Shown here piece after piece: positions 13,554 to 17,448 of a stretch of DNA of 17,448 bases. Made by a program: the position numbers and the translations under genes. The stretch is from NCBI GenBank assembly GCA_002320775.1, contig DCKY01000174.1, positions 868 through 18,315 of the forward strand, in the 5' to 3' direction. The notes beneath the pieces are model-generated. The model saw only the letters and a program-made list of their open reading frames with translations. It was not told the origin of the DNA and ran no database searches. Every line of letters begins with the position of its first letter. Position 1 is the first letter of the stretch. The DNA comes from Planctomycetes bacterium UBA1662. GTDB lineage: Bacteria > Planctomycetota > UBA8108.

Positions 13554-14426
13554 ATGGAATTGCGCCGGGGAAGTTTATTCGCCAACCTGCTGACCATCGG
13601 CAATGGTGTCTGCGGTTTCGCTGCCTTGATCAAGCTCAGCCAACTGCAGCTGGCTGAAGACAACTCCCTGGTGAATCCGGAGAACCTGGTTTTTTCCGGC
13701 TACCTGATCCTGCTGGGGATGCTCTTTGATGCATTTGACGGCAAGGTTGCGAGGATGGTGAAAGGCTCCACCGAGTTGGGCGCCCAGCTTGATTCACTTT
13801 GTGATCTCATTACCTTTGGGCTCGTTCCAGCCTTCATGATTTTTCAGATGCAGCTGGGGGCCAGTCCGCGCTGGATGAACGTTGTGTGGTTTTTCTCCCT
13901 GGCCTATTTTCTTGGAGCCCTTCTGAGGCTGGCCAGGTTCAACGTAGAGAACTCTCCTGAGGAAGAGGCACATCTTTGCTTCAAGGGGCTGCCTTCGCCT
14001 GCCGCGGCCGGCTGCGTCGCCTCGCTGGTTATTTTTCAGAACTATGTGCTGAAGGCCGAACAGGCTGAGATCAAGTGGGTCTCAGAGAATCTTTTTTCCA
14101 TTGAGAGCATGAAGACCTTCGTTACCGCGATCTCCTATACCCTGCCCTTCCTGGGCGTCTTCCTGGGTTTCACCATGGTTTCGAGCCGCCTGAAGTTTGA
14201 GCATGTCGGTTCCAGGATTTTTGGGAAGTCGCACTCATGGGAATTCTTTGTCTCCCTCATCTTCGCTGCCCTGTTGTTGGCGATTGTTCCCGAGGTATTC
14301 CTTCCCCTGGCTTTTATCGGGTACCTCGTATGGACACCCGTTATGTTCCTGTTTCGGCTGGTCTTTTTTGGCAGGAGAAAATCCCAGGCGGACGAGGAGG
14401 AGCCGCAGGTATTGCAGCGGAGCTGA
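13554..14426 (+). CDS. pssA: CDP-diacylglycerol-serine O-phosphatidyltransferase
   Basis: PssA joins serine to CDP-diacylglycerol to make phosphatidylserine, the substrate of the preceding psd product. The 290-residue integral membrane protein has multiple hydrophobic segments and the full CDP-alcohol phosphotransferase motif D62-G63-x2-A66-R67-x8-G76-x3-D80-x3-D84, whose acidic residues bind the metal and CDP group. The following segment LCDLITFGLVPA, and the LARFN stretch further on, are typical of bacterial type II PssA. The hydrophilic Arg/Glu tail is probably cytoplasmic. Four bases separate it from psd and three from folK, so one transcript is likely. Confidence 0.95.
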   Translation: MELRRGSLFANLLTIGNGVCGFAALIKLSQLQLAEDNSLVNPENLVFSGYLILLGMLFDAFDGKVARMVKGSTELGAQLDSLCDLITFGLVPAFMIFQMQLGASPRWMNVVWFFSLAYFLGALLRLARFNVENSPEEEAHLCFKGLPSPAAAGCVASLVIFQNYVLKAEQAEIKWVSENLFSIESMKTFVTAISYTLPFLGVFLGFTMVSSRLKFEHVGSRIFGKSHSWEFFVSLIFAALLLAIVPEVFLPLAFIGYLVWTPVMFLFRLVFFGRRKSQADEEEPQVLQRS

Positions 14427-14429
14427 AGG

Positions 14430-14969
14430 ATGATGGCCGAAGAAACGCTGCTGCCTGGTGAGAAGGTCTCGGTTCTGCTTGGCCTTGGATCCAACCTGGG
14501 CGGCCGTCGTGAATTCATCGAAAGGGCGGTTCGCCTGGTCGATGAGATCGAGGGGGTCGAATTGAAAAGCCTCTCTTCATTGATCGAGACCGAGCCTGTG
14601 GGGGGGCCGCCGCAGGGCAGGTATCTGAATGGAGCGGCGGAGCTGGAGACTGCCCTCGAGCCGCTCGACCTCCTCGCCCGTCTCCAGGAGGTAGAGGCAG
14701 AACTCGGGCGTGTAAGAAAGGTTCTCAACGGCCCGCGTAATATAGACCTCGACATCCTTCTCTTCGGAGACTTGGTGGTTGAGGCTGGGGATCTGGTTTT
14801 GCCCCATCCTCGAATGTGCGAGCGGGCCTTCGTCCTCGAGCCTTTAAATGAGATTGCCCCGGGGAGGGTGCATCCGATCAAGGGGAAGAGTGTCGAGGAG
14901 CTTCTGGGGGAGCTCAGGTTGGCGGCGTTGAGATTGCCCTCGACTGGCGAGACGGAGGGGCCATCGTGA
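14430..14969 (+). CDS. folK: 2-amino-4-hydroxy-6-hydroxymethyldihydropteridine pyrophosphokinase
   Basis: FolK (HPPK) transfers pyrophosphate from ATP to 6-hydroxymethyl-7,8-dihydropterin in folate synthesis. The 179-residue protein has the N-terminal LGLGSNLG, the substrate region TEPVGGPPQGRYLNGAAELET, and the metal and ATP site LGRVRKVLNGPRNIDLDILLFGD. The last two acidic residues of NIDLDIL match the Mg2+ ligands. LPHPRMCERAFVLEPLNEIAP completes the domain. The start could be ATG 14430 or the next codon ATG 14433. Its stop overlaps the GTG start of panC in GTGA, so the two are translationally coupled. Confidence 0.96.
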   Translation: MMAEETLLPGEKVSVLLGLGSNLGGRREFIERAVRLVDEIEGVELKSLSSLIETEPVGGPPQGRYLNGAAELETALEPLDLLARLQEVEAELGRVRKVLNGPRNIDLDILLFGDLVVEAGDLVLPHPRMCERAFVLEPLNEIAPGRVHPIKGKSVEELLGELRLAALRLPSTGETEGPS

Positions 14970-15871
14970 AGATCCTCAGGCGTTCGAGCGAGGCGGCGAT
15001 CTGGAGCGAAGCCTACAGGCGATCGGCCCTTAGCATCGGTTTTGTCCCAACACTTGGAGGCCTTCATGAAGGTCACCTGTCGTTGGTCAGGCAGGCGCGC
15101 CTTGAATGTGACCGGGTGGCTGTCAGCATCTACCTGAATCCTTCCCAGTTTAATTCCGACGAGGATCTTGCGAGTTATCCCTCCGACCTAGATGCAGATA
15201 TCGAGGCTTGTCGAGCCGAGGGGGTCGACCTGGTTCTGCTGGGTCAACAGGAGGATTTTTTCCCGGAGAATTTTCAGTCCTGGGTCCTCGTCGAGGACCT
15301 GGCCAGGGGACTCTGCGGGGCCGGGCGTCCTGGGCATTTCAGGGGAGTCTGTACTGTCGTTACGCAGCTGTTTCATGTGATCCGGCCTCATCGAGCCTAC
15401 TTTGGGTTGAAGGATTTTCAGCAGGCGAAGATTGTCAAGAAGCTCACCGAGGAGCTGCTTTTTGACGTGGAGGCCTGTCTGATGCCGACAGTTCGTTCTC
15501 AAGATGGGCTGGCGTTGAGCTCGAGGAACGACAGGCTCACAGAGGCGCAGCGGGCGGCGGCCCCTGCTTTACACGAGGCGCTTGTCGGAGCACGAGACCT
15601 GATTTCATCCGGTGAAACCTCGGTCGAGGCGGTGAAGGAATTCCTGCTGAACAGGCTCGATAGTGTTGCCGGGTGTGAGCTCGAGTATGTCGAGGTTCTC
15701 TCGGCGGCTACCCTCAGCGAGTTTCCTGGTCAGGTATTGGACACTTCCGGAGAGGGTGTCCTGGTGGCGCTCGCGGTCATCTTTGAAGAGGTGAGGTTGA
15801 TCGACAACCTTCAGGTCCAGGACGCTGACGTTTCGGGCCAGGTGGAGTCCGGGAGCGAGGGAGGGAGCTGA
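14966..15871 (+). CDS. panC: Pantothenate synthetase (pantoate-beta-alanine ligase)
   Basis: PanC condenses pantoate with beta-alanine, using ATP, to give pantothenate for coenzyme A. The 301-residue protein shows FVPTLGGLHEGHLSLV with the HxxH nucleotide-binding pair H34 and H37; the common form is VPTMGALHEGH. It also shows SIYLNPSQFN, then GHFRGVCTVV, then YFGLKDFQQAKIV, and finally DGLALSSRN, the KMSKS-like loop. The start is GTG at 14966, overlapping the folK stop. The C-terminal 15 residues are a Ser/Gly/Glu tail beyond the domain. Other pantothenate genes are not in the window. Confidence 0.96.
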   Translation: MKILRRSSEAAIWSEAYRRSALSIGFVPTLGGLHEGHLSLVRQARLECDRVAVSIYLNPSQFNSDEDLASYPSDLDADIEACRAEGVDLVLLGQQEDFFPENFQSWVLVEDLARGLCGAGRPGHFRGVCTVVTQLFHVIRPHRAYFGLKDFQQAKIVKKLTEELLFDVEACLMPTVRSQDGLALSSRNDRLTEAQRAAAPALHEALVGARDLISSGETSVEAVKEFLLNRLDSVAGCELEYVEVLSAATLSEFPGQVLDTSGEGVLVALAVIFEEVRLIDNLQVQDADVSGQVESGSEGGS

Positions 15872-15899
15872 GAGATTTTTCTCGGAGGCTTGTTATTTG

Positions 15900-16835
15900 A
15901 TGGAATTAAATCATTCAGGAGAGGGGCTGGTAGTCAGGGCCCCGGCCAAGCTGAATCTCTTTCTCGATGTCGGGAAGCTCAGGGAGGATGGCTACCATCC
16001 CATCGACAGCATCTTCCAGGCGGTATCTTTCTACGATGAACTCGAATTCATTCCGATTCCCGGGGATGATATCGAATTGGTTGAGGATGGCATCGCTGCG
16101 GGGAAGAAGAATATTGTTTACCAGGCGGCCGAAATCCTTCGCCGGGAGGTGGGTGGAGTGTTTCCTTCCGGGGTTCGCATAATTCTTCGAAAGTCCATTC
16201 CCTGCGGCGCAGGTCTCGGCGGCGGCTCGAGTGATGCGGCGGCGACTCTCATCGGTCTGCGAAAATTGTTCGGGCTTGAGGTTGCCTCGCAACGCCTGCT
16301 GGGCCTCGGTGCGCAGCTCGGATCCGATGTGCCCTTCTTCTTCAGCGGAGGCACGGCCCGGTGCCGGGGGAGGGGCGAGATTGTAACCCCCCTTGACGAT
16401 ATTTTTGAACCGCCGGGGATATTCCACTACGTCCTGGTGTGTCCGGCAATCGAAGTCCCCACCCGGGATGTCTATGAGGCTTTCGACCAATTAGTATCTA
16501 ATGAATATATGACCTTGACTACTAGTGCAGGCGTAGATAGCATCCTGCGGTCTTCGATTGTCGAAGCGCTTGCTAATGATGAGTTGCTGTTCAACCGTCT
16601 TGAGACGGTAGCGTGCGGCCTCTTTGCGGAACTCGCAGAGATACAGGGTCTGCTCGCAGCGGAAGGGTTCCGCGGGTTTTTAATGTCAGGCAGCGGCTCT
16701 ACTTTTTTCGGTTTGTGTGACAATGCCGATGACGCTGTTTCGATGAGAGACAGTCTCAAGGGTGTGGTGCCCGATGGCACCAGGGTTTTAACGGCTATCA
16801 ATGTCCCGAACTGGTCTGCGATTCTCGAATCGTAG
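15900..16835 (+). CDS. ispE: 4-diphosphocytidyl-2-C-methyl-D-erythritol kinase
   Basis: IspE phosphorylates 4-diphosphocytidyl-methylerythritol in the non-mevalonate (MEP) isoprenoid pathway. It is a GHMP kinase of 311 residues. The N terminus has VRAPAKLNLFLDVGKLREDGYH with the substrate-binding PAKLNL. The ATP-binding glycine loop is IPCGAGLGGGSSDAAATL, and the catalytic Asp lies in LGSDVPFFFSGGTARCRGRG. A C-terminal GSGSTFFGL loop completes the fold. ATG at 15900 was chosen over the adjacent in-frame TTG at 15897; GGAGG lies 11 bases upstream of the ATG. It follows panC after 28 bases and precedes spoVG, a pairing also known near ispE in Bacillus. Confidence 0.96.
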   Translation: MELNHSGEGLVVRAPAKLNLFLDVGKLREDGYHPIDSIFQAVSFYDELEFIPIPGDDIELVEDGIAAGKKNIVYQAAEILRREVGGVFPSGVRIILRKSIPCGAGLGGGSSDAAATLIGLRKLFGLEVASQRLLGLGAQLGSDVPFFFSGGTARCRGRGEIVTPLDDIFEPPGIFHYVLVCPAIEVPTRDVYEAFDQLVSNEYMTLTTSAGVDSILRSSIVEALANDELLFNRLETVACGLFAELAEIQGLLAAEGFRGFLMSGSGSTFFGLCDNADDAVSMRDSLKGVVPDGTRVLTAINVPNWSAILES

Positions 16836-16955
16836 TAAGAGGTTTTGTACTTTTTCCCCCGGATGGCCCGGTTTGTGGCTGTATTCGGTGGTTTTGTGCA
16901 TCGCCATAGGACTCTATCGATCATTGTTATTAGATCGAGTGAAAGGAATCATCAG

Positions 16956-17448
16956 ATGGAGATCACTGAGGTTCGCATCAAACTGGTTGATTCGAGTAGT
17001 GATAAGCTTCGGGCTTTCTGCAGCATTACGATAGACGACTGCTTCGTGATTCGGGACTTGAAGATTATCGATGGTACGAAGGGGGCCTTCGTCGCCATGC
17101 CCAGTCGGAAGATGACCGTGAAGTGCCGTCGCTGTAGCTGCAAGAACTATACGCGCGCGAAGTTCTGCAATGATTGCGGCGGGAAATTGCCTGCCGTTCG
17201 TTCAGACGACAATGATGGCAGGGGAAAGTTGCATGCGGATATAGCACATCCTATTAATTCCGAATGTAGGGAACGAGTGCAGAGCCAGGTGCTCGAAGAG
17301 TATCACGCTGAGCTTGACCGAGAGGGGGAGCCGGTTTACGAGTCTGATGAGATCGACGATGAAGCGACTGAGAGGAGCTCCGGCCATACTGGCAAGCAGG
17401 AGGCTCCGTCCCGTCATAGCGGCAGGGATGAGGAGGAGTACGAAGAGG
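16956..17448 (+). CDS. spoVG: SpoVG-family protein with inserted zinc ribbon (partial, runs off right edge)
   Basis: The frame is open from ATG 16956 to the window end, giving 164 residues without a stop. Residues 1-50 are SpoVG: MEITEVRIKLV, then a SITIDDCFVIRDLKIIDG core and GAFVAMPSRK. The C-terminal SpoVG strand and helix DIAHPINSECRERVQSQVLEEY resumes at 95-116. Between them is an insertion of about 40 residues with C57-x2-C60 and C71-x2-C74 (plus C62), a four-cysteine zinc ribbon absent from the usual 85-97-residue proteins. A hydrophilic Glu/Asp/Ser tail follows. SpoVG proteins bind DNA and RNA and regulate gene expression in Firmicutes and spirochaetes. AAAGGAA stands about eight bases before the start. 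It follows ispE by 120 bases. Confidence 0.9.
   Translation, partial: MEITEVRIKLVDSSSDKLRAFCSITIDDCFVIRDLKIIDGTKGAFVAMPSRKMTVKCRRCSCKNYTRAKFCNDCGGKLPAVRSDDNDGRGKLHADIAHPINSECRERVQSQVLEEYHAELDREGEPVYESDEIDDEATERSSGHTGKQEAPSRHSGRDEEEYEE

Noticed and set aside
14135..15076. 313-residue minus-strand ORF opposite pssA, folK and panC
   Set aside because: It is Arg/Ser/Pro-rich and spans three well-supported genes on the other strand, so it is a shadow frame.
1..17448. CRISPR arrays, insertion sequences, attachment sites or phage genes
   Set aside because: No regularly spaced direct repeats, transposase or integrase frames, or duplicated tRNA ends were seen. All substantial genes are housekeeping types.

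Overview
The window is a dense bacterial chromosome segment of housekeeping genes, moderately GC-rich by eye. It most likely comes from a planctomycete or a close PVC relative. The inference rests on three things: a SpoVG protein with a four-cysteine zinc-ribbon insertion, a fused SecDF with a greatly enlarged SecF periplasmic domain, and a tiny two-helix membrane protein of a type I associate with planctomycetes. The phylum call is an inference from memory of such families, not a computed result.

Layout. Positions 1-266 hold two tRNA genes on the minus strand: Lys(CTT), cut by the window edge, and Arg(TCG). Each has a recognisable promoter element, and a hairpin terminator lies between them. 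Positions 461-1928 hold a FlgN-like protein behind a sigma-54-like promoter motif, an MDP-1-type HAD phosphatase and an unlisted 50-residue membrane protein. Positions 1961-9573 form a plus-strand DNA repair, wall, tRNA-modification and secretion run: ruvB, a SpoIID/LytB lipoprotein, tgt, yajC, a 138-residue signal-bearing ORF and secDF, closed by a perfect-stem terminator at 9598-9637. A self-contained two-LysM membrane protein follows (9792-10799) with its own sigma-70-type promoter. It converges on the minus-strand eno-ftsB-like pair (12451-10873). Positions 12758-16835 hold a tight plus-strand run: psd, pssA (phosphatidylethanolamine synthesis), folK (folate), panC (pantothenate) and ispE (isoprenoids). 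The window ends inside spoVG.

Most interesting element. The ORF at 6187-6603, between yajC and secDF, has a hydrophobic signal-like N terminus, a low-complexity middle and the C terminus ...HHPVRGPPAA-stop. A secretory leader protein ending in an RAPP/RGPP-type motif just upstream of a Sec gene is the signature of regulatory nascent-chain arrest peptides (SecM, VemP, MifM, ApdA/ApdP types). I propose it as a Sec-activity monitor controlling secDF. The mRNA around it contains a strong hairpin (6534-6560) and an inverted repeat (6622-6674) between the putative stall site and the secDF ribosome binding site.

Functionally the genes split into envelope and secretion (YajC/SecDF, SpoIID, LysM, Psd/PssA, FtsB-like), nucleic acid metabolism (RuvB, Tgt, tRNAs, SpoVG) and core metabolism (enolase, FolK, PanC, IspE). 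No mobile element, CRISPR array or clear horizontally acquired cassette is visible.
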